Shown here one piece after another: positions 1-6,284 of a DNA stretch of 6,788 bases. The translations under genes and the position numbers were made by a program. Position 1 is the stretch's first letter; each line of letters starts with the position of its first letter. This DNA is from an uncultured Bacillaceae bacterium (GTDB taxonomy: Bacteria > Bacillota > Bacilli > Bacillales > Pradoshiaceae), in assembly GCA_904501845.1 (NCBI GenBank), contig CAJGCH010000164.1, positions 1 through 6,788 on the forward strand, read 5' to 3'. The notes under the pieces were generated by a model. That model worked only from the letters and a program-made list of their open reading frames with translations, was not told the origin of the DNA and ran no database searches.

Positions 1-182
1 CCATTCATTTCCGGCAGCATGACATCAAGCAGGATAAGGTCGTAGGAGCTTTTCTGGAACATATCGAGACCCTCGCGTCCAGTATGGGCAATGGCTGATT
101 CAAACTCTTCAAATTGCAATTCAAGCTGCAAAAGTCTAGCGAGCTGAGGCTCATCCTCTATGATTAAAATCTTCTGTTTCAT
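1..182 (-). CDS. Response regulator, OmpR/PhoB-type receiver domain (partial, N-terminal 60 residues)
   Basis: The reading frame starts with ATG at 182-180 and runs leftward off the window edge, so only the first 60 codons and two bases are present. The translation begins MKQKILIIEDEPQLARLLQ and reaches LLDVMLPEMNG. This is the N-terminal half of a CheY-like receiver domain: an acidic pocket (E9, D10), the phospho-accepting aspartate D53 and the following V-M-L-P motif. Such proteins take phosphate from a partner histidine kinase and usually bind DNA through a C-terminal winged helix. That part, and any kinase gene, lie outside the window. The sequence resembles ArlR-like members of the OmpR class, but a symbol cannot be assigned from 60 residues. 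The start is supported by a GAGGTGA ribosome site 8 bases upstream. The gene follows the yvoF terminator, so it is probably a separate transcription unit. Confidence 0.9.
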   Translation of the reverse strand, partial: MKQKILIIEDEPQLARLLQLELQFEEFESAIAHTGREGLDMFQKSSYDLILLDVMLPEMN

Positions 183-190
183 TCGTCCGT

Positions 191-197
191 TCACCTC
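191..197 (-). promoter_or_regulatory. Ribosome binding site of the response regulator gene
   Basis: On the minus strand the sequence GAGGTGA lies 8 bases before the ATG at 182. This good match to the anti-Shine-Dalgarno sequence fixes the start codon of the truncated response regulator. Confidence 0.75.
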
Positions 198-219
198 AAA
201 TAAGAAGTATTGTCCCTTA

Positions 220-246
220 ATAATAGTATAGAACAAAAAGAGACAA
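220..246 (-). promoter_or_regulatory. Weak candidate promoter for the response regulator gene
   Basis: Only 68 bases separate yvoF from the response regulator, so any own promoter must lie here. On the minus strand TATTAT (225-220) resembles a sigma-A -10 box and TTGTCT (246-241) could be a -35 box. The spacer is only 15 bases, and the -35 lies inside the yvoF terminator stem. TATACT (230-225) is an alternative -10. This is a guess from hexamer similarity; read-through from the upstream operon is also possible. Confidence 0.25.
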
Positions 247-270
247 ACCCCTAAAAAGGATTTGTCTCTT
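235..270 (-). terminator. Rho-independent terminator of the hprK-yvoF operon
   Basis: On the minus strand the stem AAGAGACAAAUCC pairs with GGGUUUGUCUCUU (one U-G wobble) around an 8-base loop, and a short U run follows. The stem's 5' arm is the last codons of yvoF and the stop codon sits in the loop, so terminator and coding end overlap. The plus-strand transcript would lack a U tail, so it works in one direction, closing the leftward operon. Confidence 0.85.
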
Positions 271-775
271 CCTGCCGCTTTTTCATTTCTTCTGCTGTAT
301 AGATGATTCTCATTGGATTCCCGCCGACAAAGGAGCCAGGCGGAACATCTCGATGAACGAGTGTCCCGGCTGATACGATTGCGCCATCGCCAATGATGAC
401 TCCGGGAAGAATCGTTGAATTAGCGCCAACCATTACCTCATCGCCAATCTCAACCTCTCCCAGCCGATATTCGGTAATCAAATATTCATGAGCAAGGATC
501 GTGGAGTTATAGCCAATGATTGAGTTGCGTCCAATCTTAATCATTTCCGGATACATGATGTCCGGCATGACCATGAAGGCGATGGATGTTTGGTCGCCAA
601 CCTTCATGCCTGTAAAGGTGCGGTATAACCAGTTCTTCAAACGCATGAAAGGGGTATAGCGCGCAATCATAAGAACAAGGACATTACGAAACACCTTCCA
701 GAAGGAGACGGTCTTATATAGATGCCATAATGAGTTGCCCTCACCCTTCAGCGGATAACGCTTTGTTCTTCTCAT
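251..775 (-). CDS. yvoF: YvoF-like acyltransferase, left-handed beta-helix (hexapeptide repeat) family
   Basis: This 174-residue protein is close in length to B. subtilis YvoF. After a basic, hydrophobic N-terminal segment (about residues 1-55), it shows hexapeptide repeats with the [LIV]-G-x4 rhythm: roughly residues 80-95, then a longer run at 108-155 (for example VEIGDEVMVGANSTILPGV). This fold is shared by xenologous and serine/maltose O-acetyltransferases. H96, in the sequence ILAHEY, sits where these enzymes place the catalytic histidine. The tail ends with the usual GGNPMRII segment that closes the helix. The acceptor substrate is unknown; a sugar, wall or antibiotic-like hydroxyl would all fit. 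The ATG overlaps the ppaX stop as ATGA and no clear ribosome site is seen, so translation is probably coupled to ppaX. It is the last gene of the operon. Confidence 0.85.
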   Translation of the reverse strand: MRRTKRYPLKGEGNSLWHLYKTVSFWKVFRNVLVLMIARYTPFMRLKNWLYRTFTGMKVGDQTSIAFMVMPDIMYPEMIKIGRNSIIGYNSTILAHEYLITEYRLGEVEIGDEVMVGANSTILPGVIIGDGAIVSAGTLVHRDVPPGSFVGGNPMRIIYTAEEMKKRQEETNPF

Positions 776-1416
776 GATTCAATAATTGCCAAGAGATCAC
801 GCATATTATCAAGCATATAATCCGGGCCATATTGCTCGAGATAATCTCTTCCTTTTAGCGTCCAAGCCACCCCTGCTGTTTTTGTGCCAGCATTTTTGCC
901 CGCGAGGATATCATGGCTATTGTCCCCTACCATAATTGTTTCAGCAGCAGATGATCCAATCAGCTTTAAGGCAAGTTCAATCGGTTCCGGGTCTGGCTTT
1001 GTTTTCTTGACATCATCAAAGGTGACGACTACATCAAAGAATTGGTCCAGCCTCCCCTTAATCAAGCCGCGCTCGACCGCTTTACGCATTTTTGTCGTCA
1101 CGATGCCCACTTTATAGTTGCGTTCCTTCAAGGCTAGAATCGTCTCATACACACCTTCGTATTCCTGAACCAACAAATCATGGTGGAAATGATTGTGCTC
1201 ACGGTAATGCTCAATCATTTCCTCAGCACGTTCATGATCCAATCCGCTAAAGGTTTCCAGAAGTGACGGACCAATAAATTCAAACACGTCCTCACGCGTA
1301 TATTGATTAGGATAATAATGATTTAATGTATGCAGGAAGGATGCGATGATTAATTCATTTGTATTAATTAATGTTCCATCTAAATCAAATAATAGCGTTG
1401 TGATTTTCTTCTCCAC
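772..1416 (-). CDS. ppaX: Pyrophosphatase PpaX (HAD superfamily)
   Basis: This cytoplasmic 214-residue HAD hydrolase matches PpaX, which in B. subtilis splits the inorganic pyrophosphate made when HprK dephosphorylates HPr-Ser46-P. All HAD motifs are present: motif I DLDGT with nucleophile D11 and acid D13, motif II at T107 (GIVTTK), the motif III lysine at about K140 (KTKPDPEP), and motif IV GDNSHD with D165 and D169. The helical cap spans about residues 17-85, and the LINTNELIIASFLHT stretch after motif I is typical of PpaX. The start is GTG, with GGAAAGG about 9-15 bases upstream. The start lies inside yvoD, giving a 32-base overlap in another frame. Its stop overlaps the yvoF start by 4 bases. 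The location in the hprK operon strongly supports PpaX over a generic phosphoglycolate phosphatase. Confidence 0.93.
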   Translation of the reverse strand: MEKKITTLLFDLDGTLINTNELIIASFLHTLNHYYPNQYTREDVFEFIGPSLLETFSGLDHERAEEMIEHYREHNHFHHDLLVQEYEGVYETILALKERNYKVGIVTTKMRKAVERGLIKGRLDQFFDVVVTFDDVKKTKPDPEPIELALKLIGSSAAETIMVGDNSHDILAGKNAGTKTAGVAWTLKGRDYLEQYGPDYMLDNMRDLLAIIES

Positions 1417-2356
1417 TAGGGTTTACCTTTCCTTTCTTTTCATCCAGTTTAGCCCAGATACGTGAGATGATCATCGCTAGCAGGATTGCCGTAACCAGTC
1501 TGATAATAAGGAGCGGGATGACAGGCACACCAAGCGGAATAAAGATGACGGTATCCTCAACGACCGCATGGCAGGCAACCAGAAAGATAAACGCAATCGT
1601 CATATCCTTCCTGCTGACACCATCCTCCCGAACCGCCTCGAGCATGACCCCTGCTCCATAAGCAAGCCCTATGACAAGGCCGGCGACTAATGTCATGGAG
1701 GTATTCTCCTTCATCCCAAGCATTCTTGTCACCGGCTTCATCCATTTTGAGAATAGATTCAGCCAGTTTAAGTCCTTCATGATTTGGATGACAAGCATGA
1801 GCGGGATGATAATCAGAGCAAGCTTCAGCGTACCAGTCGTCGCTGCCTCCAGACCATTCCATAGAATGGCCCAAATACCCGTAATTGACTCGTCGCCGCC
1901 AACCGCTCCTCCGTATTCAATAACCTCGCTGCCACCGTGCCAGACCAGGTTGATGACAACCGCCGATACAAGGGCAAGCCCAATTCGCGTCACTAAGACC
2001 ACCCACAGCTTAACTCCGACCTTTAAGGCCACACTCGTTTCAATCAAGAGATTGTGGCAAAAGCTCAGCATAACCGCAATGATGAATACTTCCTTCACCG
2101 TCAAGGAATCAAGGGCAAGAATACCGCCGATGCCGGCATATAGATTCAAGAAGTTTCCTAGAACGAGTGGAATGGCTGCATCACCTGGCAAACCAAGCAG
2201 CCCCATCGCCGGGCTAATCAGATCAATCAGCCATGGCAAAAGGGGTGTATACTGCAAAATAGAGACAAGCAGCGTGATCGGGAAGATGACCTTTCCAAGC
2301 ATCCACGTTGTCTTTAGTCCAGACTGCAAACCCTTAACCCAAGTACTTTTCGTCAA
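1385..2356 (-). CDS. yvoD: YvoD, polytopic membrane protein with two nucleoside-recognition (Gate-like) halves
   Basis: This 323-residue, very hydrophobic protein has roughly eight or more membrane segments and corresponds to YvoD in the conserved hprK operon. Its function is unknown. The family resembles the Gate/nucleoside-recognition domain also found in the spore maturation proteins SpmA/SpmB; no substrate can be inferred. Two halves are visibly related. About residues 20-142 and 176-301 each run LG(L/M), then LV.G....L.YG.G or the like, then a C-H-x4-(E/D)-T motif (C100-H101-E106-T107 and C262-H263-D268-T269), then a hydrophobic helix ending near a tryptophan. The C-terminus is charged and hydrophilic. 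The start is TTG, chosen for the strong AGGAGGAG 5 bases upstream; it lies 28 bases after lgt. The 3' end overlaps ppaX by 32 bases. Confidence 0.85.
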   Translation of the reverse strand: MTKSTWVKGLQSGLKTTWMLGKVIFPITLLVSILQYTPLLPWLIDLISPAMGLLGLPGDAAIPLVLGNFLNLYAGIGGILALDSLTVKEVFIIAVMLSFCHNLLIETSVALKVGVKLWVVLVTRIGLALVSAVVINLVWHGGSEVIEYGGAVGGDESITGIWAILWNGLEAATTGTLKLALIIIPLMLVIQIMKDLNWLNLFSKWMKPVTRMLGMKENTSMTLVAGLVIGLAYGAGVMLEAVREDGVSRKDMTIAFIFLVACHAVVEDTVIFIPLGVPVIPLLIIRLVTAILLAMIISRIWAKLDEKKGKVNPSGEENHNAII

Positions 2357-2361
2357 AAATG

Positions 2362-2369
2362 CTCCTCCT
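2362..2369 (-). promoter_or_regulatory. Ribosome binding site deciding the TTG start of yvoD
   Basis: AGGAGGAG on the minus strand is followed after 5 bases by TTG (2356-2354). No ATG or GTG lies at a suitable distance in this frame, so the TTG is the most likely start. Confidence 0.75.
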
Positions 2370-2384
2370 CTTCCCCCTTATGGC

Positions 2385-3194
2385 CTACATGTCAAGATAC
2401 TTCTTCTCGGAATAACCCAGCTTTCTCCTAACAATAATTAAAACGACACCGACTAAGATAAGCACAAGAGATAATACCTGTGCCATACGGAGGGTGTCAA
2501 ACAGCATCAAACTGTCTGTTCGCAAGCCTTCTACAAAAAATCGGCCGATTGAATACCAAATAACATAGGTCAAGAATAGCTCTCCTTGACGAAGATTGAC
2601 CCTGCGCAAAGCGATAAGGATGGCAAATCCGACAAAGTTCCATACGGACTCATATAAGAATGTGGGATGATGGTAAGCCCCATTTATGTACATTTGATTA
2701 ATAATGAAATCGGGGAGAAATAAGTTCTCTAAGAAACCGCGACTCACTTCACCACCATACGCCTCTTGATTGATGAAGTTCCCCCAGCGTCCAATTGCCT
2801 GCCCAAGAATGATGGAGGGCGCGGCAATATCAGCAAGTTTCCAGAAGGATAAGTTCTTTGCCTTAGCAAAAATAATCGTCGTGATGACGGCTCCAATCAA
2901 TGCTCCGTGAATGGCAATCCCGCCATTCCAAATCTTCACAATATCCCCTAAATGATCTTTATAATAGGACCATTCAAAGATTACATAATAAATGCGTGCA
3001 CTTATAATAGAAATCGGCACTGCATAGATGAGTAAATCAACAAAAACGTCCTTATCAAGCCCGCGTCGCTCTGATTCTCGGATTGCGAGCCAAAGCCCCA
3101 GGAAAACCCCCAGGCCAATGATAATTCCGTACCAATAGATAGATACCGATCCAATCTGAACCGCCACCCGGTCAATCGTACCAATCGTTCCCAT
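2385..3194 (-). CDS. lgt: Prolipoprotein diacylglyceryl transferase Lgt
   Basis: Lgt is an integral membrane enzyme that moves a diacylglyceryl group from phosphatidylglycerol to the lipobox cysteine of prolipoproteins, the first step of lipoprotein maturation. The 269-residue length is normal for Bacillus. Visible hallmarks are YWYGIIIGLG near residues 20-29, the GGIAIHGALIG segment with conserved H96, the signature GRWGNFINQEAYGG (134-148) with R136, N139, N142 and E144, and the later GRFFVEGLRTDS segment with R218, E222 and R225. These match the conserved His and Arg positions of the family. About seven hydrophobic segments are seen, the last at roughly 236-255, followed by a basic cytoplasmic tail. 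The ATG start has AGAGGTGG 9 bases upstream and lies 17 bases after hprK. It is co-transcribed with hprK, although the two activities have no obvious direct link. Confidence 0.97.
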   Translation of the reverse strand: MGTIGTIDRVAVQIGSVSIYWYGIIIGLGVFLGLWLAIRESERRGLDKDVFVDLLIYAVPISIISARIYYVIFEWSYYKDHLGDIVKIWNGGIAIHGALIGAVITTIIFAKAKNLSFWKLADIAAPSIILGQAIGRWGNFINQEAYGGEVSRGFLENLFLPDFIINQMYINGAYHHPTFLYESVWNFVGFAILIALRRVNLRQGELFLTYVIWYSIGRFFVEGLRTDSLMLFDTLRMAQVLSLVLILVGVVLIIVRRKLGYSEKKYLDM

Positions 3195-3203
3195 TCTAAT
3201 CGT

Positions 3204-3211
3204 CCACCTCT
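3204..3211 (-). promoter_or_regulatory. Ribosome binding site of lgt
   Basis: AGAGGTGG lies directly after the hprK stop codon on the minus strand and 9 bases before the lgt ATG, showing independent translation initiation inside the operon. Confidence 0.7.
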
Positions 3212-4141
3212 TTATTCATGTTTGTTCTCTTCAATCGCTTCGTTCAGCTTTTCCGTGAACTGCTGAGCTGTATTCACACCCATTCGTTTCAAGCGGTAAT
3301 TCATAGCGGCCACCTCAATGATGACGGCGATATTCCGGCCTGGACGAACTGGTATATTCATACGCGTAATATTCGTGTCAATAATGCGCACCTTTTCTTC
3401 CTCAAGACCTAATCTGTCATAATTCTTTTGCTGATCCCAAAGCTCAAGATTGATGACGAGCGAAATCTTCTTATGGCTGCGAACGGCTCCTGCACCAAAT
3501 AAGGTCATCACATTAATGATGCCCACTCCTCTGATCTCAAGCAAATGCTCAATTAATTCAGGTGAGGTTCCAACTAGTGTATCATCATCCTCTTGGCGAA
3601 TTTCGACACAGTCATCTGCCACAAGGCGATGTCCTCTTTTCACAAGCTCTAGTGCTGTTTCACTCTTACCTACACCGCTTTTCCCAGTAATCATGACACC
3701 AACGCCATAAATATCGACGAGCACCCCATGGACAGCCGTTGTAGGCGCCAGTTTGCTTTCAAGGAAATTGGTTAAACGGCTGGAAAAGCGCGTTGTTTTC
3801 ATCGAACTGCGGAGTACCGGTACCGATACCTTTTCTGCTGCCGTGATTAATTCTTGTGGTATATCAATGCCTCTTGTGACGATAATACAAGGGGTAATAT
3901 CACTGCACAATCTCTCCATCCGGCTTGCACGTACATCCGGGTCAAGCCTTGAGAAAAACGTTAATTCAGTCATACCAAGGATTTGAACTCGATCAGCCGG
4001 ATAATAATCAAAGTATCCCGCAATCTCAAGACCTGGCCTTGATAAATCACTCACTGTTATCGGTCTATTGATGCCTTCTTCCCCACTGATGAGTTCAAGC
4101 TGAAACTCTTCAATGAGATCTACTGTTTTAACTTTGGGCAA
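3212..4141 (-). CDS. hprK: HPr kinase/phosphorylase HprK
   Basis: HprK uses ATP or pyrophosphate to phosphorylate HPr (and Crh) on Ser46 and reverses this by phosphorolysis. It thereby sets CcpA-dependent carbon catabolite repression and PTS flux; it is a cytoplasmic homohexamer in studied species. With the TTG start at 4141 the protein has 309 residues, against 310 in B. subtilis. The N-terminal domain spans about 1-130. The C-terminal catalytic domain carries H139, the Walker A GKSGVGKS (153-160), acidic D176-D177, the HprK signature LEIRGVGIINVMTLFGAGAV (201-220) and the conserved IPVRPGRN near 263-270. An in-frame ATG at 4162 would add seven residues, but its first codons are themselves the ribosome site AGGGAGGG, which sits 7 bases before the TTG. 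The family N-terminus (MPKVKT-like) also begins at the TTG. It is the first gene of the operon. Confidence 0.97.
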   Translation of the reverse strand: MPKVKTVDLIEEFQLELISGEEGINRPITVSDLSRPGLEIAGYFDYYPADRVQILGMTELTFFSRLDPDVRASRMERLCSDITPCIIVTRGIDIPQELITAAEKVSVPVLRSSMKTTRFSSRLTNFLESKLAPTTAVHGVLVDIYGVGVMITGKSGVGKSETALELVKRGHRLVADDCVEIRQEDDDTLVGTSPELIEHLLEIRGVGIINVMTLFGAGAVRSHKKISLVINLELWDQQKNYDRLGLEEEKVRIIDTNITRMNIPVRPGRNIAVIIEVAAMNYRLKRMGVNTAQQFTEKLNEAIEENKHE

Positions 4142-4148
4142 AAAAATT

Positions 4149-4156
4149 CCCTCCCT
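4149..4156 (-). promoter_or_regulatory. Ribosome binding site deciding the TTG start of hprK
   Basis: AGGGAGGG on the minus strand is separated by 7 bases (AATTTTT) from TTG at 4141-4139. The upstream in-frame ATG at 4162 has only TTTCCTAATA before it, with no ribosome site, and would translate through this one. The TTG is therefore preferred. Confidence 0.85.
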
Positions 4157-4182
4157 GAACATTATTAGGAAATCGTGTTTTC

Positions 4183-4211
4183 ATTTTATCATTATTTCCT
4201 TCTAAACCCTA
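4183..4211 (-). promoter_or_regulatory. Candidate extended -10 promoter for the hprK operon
   Basis: On the minus strand TGATAAAAT (4191-4183) is an extended -10 element of the TGnTAtAAT type. With a 17-base spacer the -35 would be TAGGGT (4211-4206), a poor match to TTGACA, which the extended -10 may offset. Transcription would start near 4176 and give a leader of about 35 bases before the TTG start. No other good -10 is seen on this strand nearby. Confidence 0.55.
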
Positions 4212-4228
4212 CACTAACGACATATAAT
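4200..4228 (+). promoter_or_regulatory. Candidate sigma-A promoter for nagAB
   Basis: TATAAT at 4223-4228 is a perfect -10 hexamer. With a 17-base spacer the -35 is TTCTAA (4200-4205), only three matches to TTGACA, so an activator or weak basal activity is possible. Transcription would start near 4235, leaving a purine-rich leader of about 59 bases. CTGACA at 4238-4243 is a better -35 but has no matching -10. I see no convincing cre (CcpA) or NagR-type operator by eye. Confidence 0.5.
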
Positions 4229-4279
4229 TCTGTTTTTCTGACAAAGGATGCGATAGGATAAGAAGAGAGATATTTATTT

Positions 4280-4285
4280 AAGGAG
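4280..4285 (+). promoter_or_regulatory. Ribosome binding site of nagA
   Basis: AAGGAG lies 8 bases before the nagA ATG at 4294, a standard Bacillus arrangement that fixes the start. Confidence 0.8.
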
Positions 4286-4293
4286 CTGAGAGA

Positions 4294-5463
4294 ATGACCA
4301 TACTAATCAAGAATGCAACTATCTATCTCGATGATTCCATACTCCAAGATGGTTATATATTAATTGATGGTGAAACCATTAAAGAAATCGGGCCCGCACA
4401 TCAAGCTCCCGAACAAGCAGATGATGTATTAACCCTTACATCAAATGAAGTTGTACTGCCAGGATTTATTGATATGCATATCCACGGGGCTGGAGGAAGC
4501 GATGCGATGGACGGAACTGAAGAGGCTGTTGCACACATGGCAGCCATCCTTCCGAGAGAAGGAACCACCTCCTTCCTGCCTACGACTATGACCCAATCGC
4601 CCAGGAACATAGAACAGGCTTTACATACAATAGATCAATACAGCCAATCAGATAATATCCCTGGGAGAGCCGACGTGATCGGCATTCATTTAGAAGGCCC
4701 CTTCGTCAATCCTTCTAAAGCTGGTGCCCAGCCCGTTCAATATATAATGAATCCTGATCTACAACTCTTCAAGAAGTGGGAAGAGTTATCAAGCAATAGC
4801 ATCAAGCAGGTTACACTCGCTCCAGAGGAACCAGGCGGCAGAGAATTGGTTGAATATTTGAACGAAAAAGACATTATCCCTTCCATCGGCCATACTGGTG
4901 CGACCTATCAAGAAGCGATGGAAGCCATCTCTCTCGGCGCCAGCCAAGCGACCCATCTGTTCAATCAGATGACAGGTCTTCATCACCGCGATATCGGTGC
5001 TGCAGGAGCTTCGCTTATGAATGATGCTATTTATGCTGAATTGATTGTTGATGGAATCCATGTCTCACCCGAGATGGTCAAGCTCTCTCTCAAGCTTAAA
5101 GGGGTTGATCGAACAATCCTGATTACAGATGCCATGCGTGCTAAAGGGCTTTCGGACGGCAAATACGATCTTGGCGGACAAGATGTATTCGTCAAAGGAA
5201 AGGAAGCCAGACTAGAAGATGGAGCACTGGCCGGCAGTATCCTCAAAATGAATGATGCCATAAAAAACATCATCACATTCACTGGCTGCTCTCTAAGAGA
5301 TGCTGTACAAATGGCCGCTGCGAACCCGGCTAAGCAATTGAATATTTATGACAAAAAAGGGAGCATTGCCATCGGTAAGGATGCAGACATCGTCATTCTC
5401 GATGATGATTATCAGGTTCGCACAACGATTTGCCGCGGAAAAATTGCCTATAGAGGAGAGTAA
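4294..5463 (+). CDS. nagA: N-acetylglucosamine-6-phosphate deacetylase NagA
   Basis: NagA removes the acetyl group from N-acetylglucosamine-6-phosphate in the cytoplasm, giving glucosamine-6-phosphate and acetate. The 389-residue protein is a complete amidohydrolase. A small beta-sandwich is formed by roughly residues 1-55 and the C-terminal 355-389, around a TIM-barrel. Metal and active-site residues are in place: H62 and H64 in GFIDMHIHG, E134 in HLEGPF, H200 in SIGHTG, H221 in ATHLFNQM, and the catalytic D279 in ITDAM. H230/H231 and H256 (VDGIHVS) are likely substrate contacts. The C-terminal AAANPAKQL and GSIAIGKDADIVILD are standard family endings. It precedes nagB by 5 bases, so the two are translated together, and it is divergent from hprK. 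B. subtilis NagA is slightly longer (about 396 residues). Confidence 0.97.
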   Translation: MTILIKNATIYLDDSILQDGYILIDGETIKEIGPAHQAPEQADDVLTLTSNEVVLPGFIDMHIHGAGGSDAMDGTEEAVAHMAAILPREGTTSFLPTTMTQSPRNIEQALHTIDQYSQSDNIPGRADVIGIHLEGPFVNPSKAGAQPVQYIMNPDLQLFKKWEELSSNSIKQVTLAPEEPGGRELVEYLNEKDIIPSIGHTGATYQEAMEAISLGASQATHLFNQMTGLHHRDIGAAGASLMNDAIYAELIVDGIHVSPEMVKLSLKLKGVDRTILITDAMRAKGLSDGKYDLGGQDVFVKGKEARLEDGALAGSILKMNDAIKNIITFTGCSLRDAVQMAAANPAKQLNIYDKKGSIAIGKDADIVILDDDYQVRTTICRGKIAYRGE

Positions 5464-5468
5464 GAGTT

Positions 5469-6212
5469 ATGCCACAAGACAACATGAAGATTATCGTAGT
5501 GGAAGATTACAATGAAATGAGCAGAAAAGCTGCAGAGATACTCATTAAGAAGGTACAAGAAAAGCAAAATGCTGTACTGGGGCTTGCAACTGGCAGCACA
5601 CCAGTCGGTCTTTATGAGGAGTTAATTAAAGACCATCAGACTACCGGGACAAGCTACAAGGATATTCATACAGTCAATTTAGATGAATATATCGGGCTCC
5701 CGAAAGAAGATAAAAATAGCTATTATACCTTTATGTGTGAACATCTCTTCAATCATATCGGGATTCCTGCGGAACATACCCATATTCCTAATGGTGAAAC
5801 AAAAGATTTTCTCGAGGAATGCGACCGATATGAAAATATCATCGAATCGCTTGGCCAAGTTGATCTCCAAATACTTGGAATTGGTTCAAACGGACATATC
5901 GGATTTAATGAACCAGGCAGTTCGTTTACAGGAAAAACACATATCATTGACCTAAAGGAAAGCACTCGCCAGGCAAACGCCCGTTTCTTCGAATCGATTG
6001 ATGAGGTACCAAAGCAAGCCATCACGATGGGTGTTGGCACCATTATGAAGAGCAAGGAAATCCTCCTCCTAGCCTCAGGCACGGCAAAAGCTGAGGCGAT
6101 TCACGGGACGATTCATGGAGAGATAACAGAAGAGCTGCCAGCAAGCATCCTGCAAACTCATCCTAATGTTACACTAATTGTTGATAAAGACGCCTATTCT
6201 TTATGTGAATAA
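5469..6212 (+). CDS. nagB: Glucosamine-6-phosphate deaminase NagB
   Basis: NagB converts glucosamine-6-phosphate to fructose-6-phosphate and ammonia, the step after NagA. The 247-residue protein has the phosphate-binding GLATGSTPVGLY (38-49), VNLDEYIGL with catalytic D72, and GIGSNGHIGFNEPGSS with H143 and E148. Position 141, an aspartate in E. coli NagB, is N here; I recall the same in B. subtilis NagB (GRNGHIGF), so this is a lineage trait and not a defect. The protein lacks the extra C-terminal segment of the 266-residue, allosteric E. coli enzyme, as other short Bacillus NagBs do. The ATG at 5469 is preferred over the in-frame ATG at 5484 because AGAGGAG, inside the end of nagA, lies about 10 bases before it. 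This leaves a five-residue MPQDN extension relative to many homologues. Confidence 0.96.
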   Translation: MPQDNMKIIVVEDYNEMSRKAAEILIKKVQEKQNAVLGLATGSTPVGLYEELIKDHQTTGTSYKDIHTVNLDEYIGLPKEDKNSYYTFMCEHLFNHIGIPAEHTHIPNGETKDFLEECDRYENIIESLGQVDLQILGIGSNGHIGFNEPGSSFTGKTHIIDLKESTRQANARFFESIDEVPKQAITMGVGTIMKSKEILLLASGTAKAEAIHGTIHGEITEELPASILQTHPNVTLIVDKDAYSLCE

Positions 6213-6217
6213 GACAG

Positions 6218-6254
6218 AAAAAGGACAACCTGACTTTCGGTTTGTCCTTTTTTC
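6218..6254 (+). terminator. Rho-independent terminator of nagAB
   Basis: AAAAAGGACAACC pairs with GGTTTGTCCTTTTT (one bulged T) around an 8-base loop, starting 5 bases after the nagB stop. The stem ends in a run of six T, and since the 5' arm begins with five A it could also act on leftward transcripts. It separates nagAB from the amidase gene and explains the absence of nagR from this transcript. Confidence 0.88.
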
Positions 6255-6284
6255 TTTGCAATGGTCCCATTCCTAGGCTTGTCT

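Noticed and set aside
1557..1874. 105-codon minus-strand frame inside yvoD
   Set aside because: It is an out-of-frame overlap within a well supported gene, with no ribosome site and no family-like sequence.
1671..2441. Long plus-strand open frame of 256 codons opposite yvoD
   Set aside because: It is the antisense shadow of yvoD and the lgt end: low-complexity S/T/P/I-rich translation, no ribosome site, no recognisable domain, while the minus strand has real membrane protein features.
4168..4183. Imperfect inverted repeat GGAAATCGTGTTTTCA just downstream of the hprK -10, resembling a CcpA cre box
   Set aside because: The outer arms look cre-like, but the CG core is two bases off centre, so it does not fit the TGWNANCGNTNWCA spacing on either strand.
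5484..5486. Internal ATG of nagB as the true start (would begin MKIIVVEDY)
   Set aside because: It matches homologue N-termini better, but it has no ribosome site, while the ATG at 5469 has AGAGGAG at about 10 bases. It remains a minor alternative.
5889..5891. Asparagine at nagB residue 141 in place of the E. coli aspartate as a sign of inactivity
   Set aside because: Bacillus NagB, as I recall it, also has asparagine here, and D72, H143 and E148 are intact.
5753..6082. 109-codon minus-strand frame opposite nagB
   Set aside because: It is complementary to the conserved catalytic core of nagB and has no start signals.
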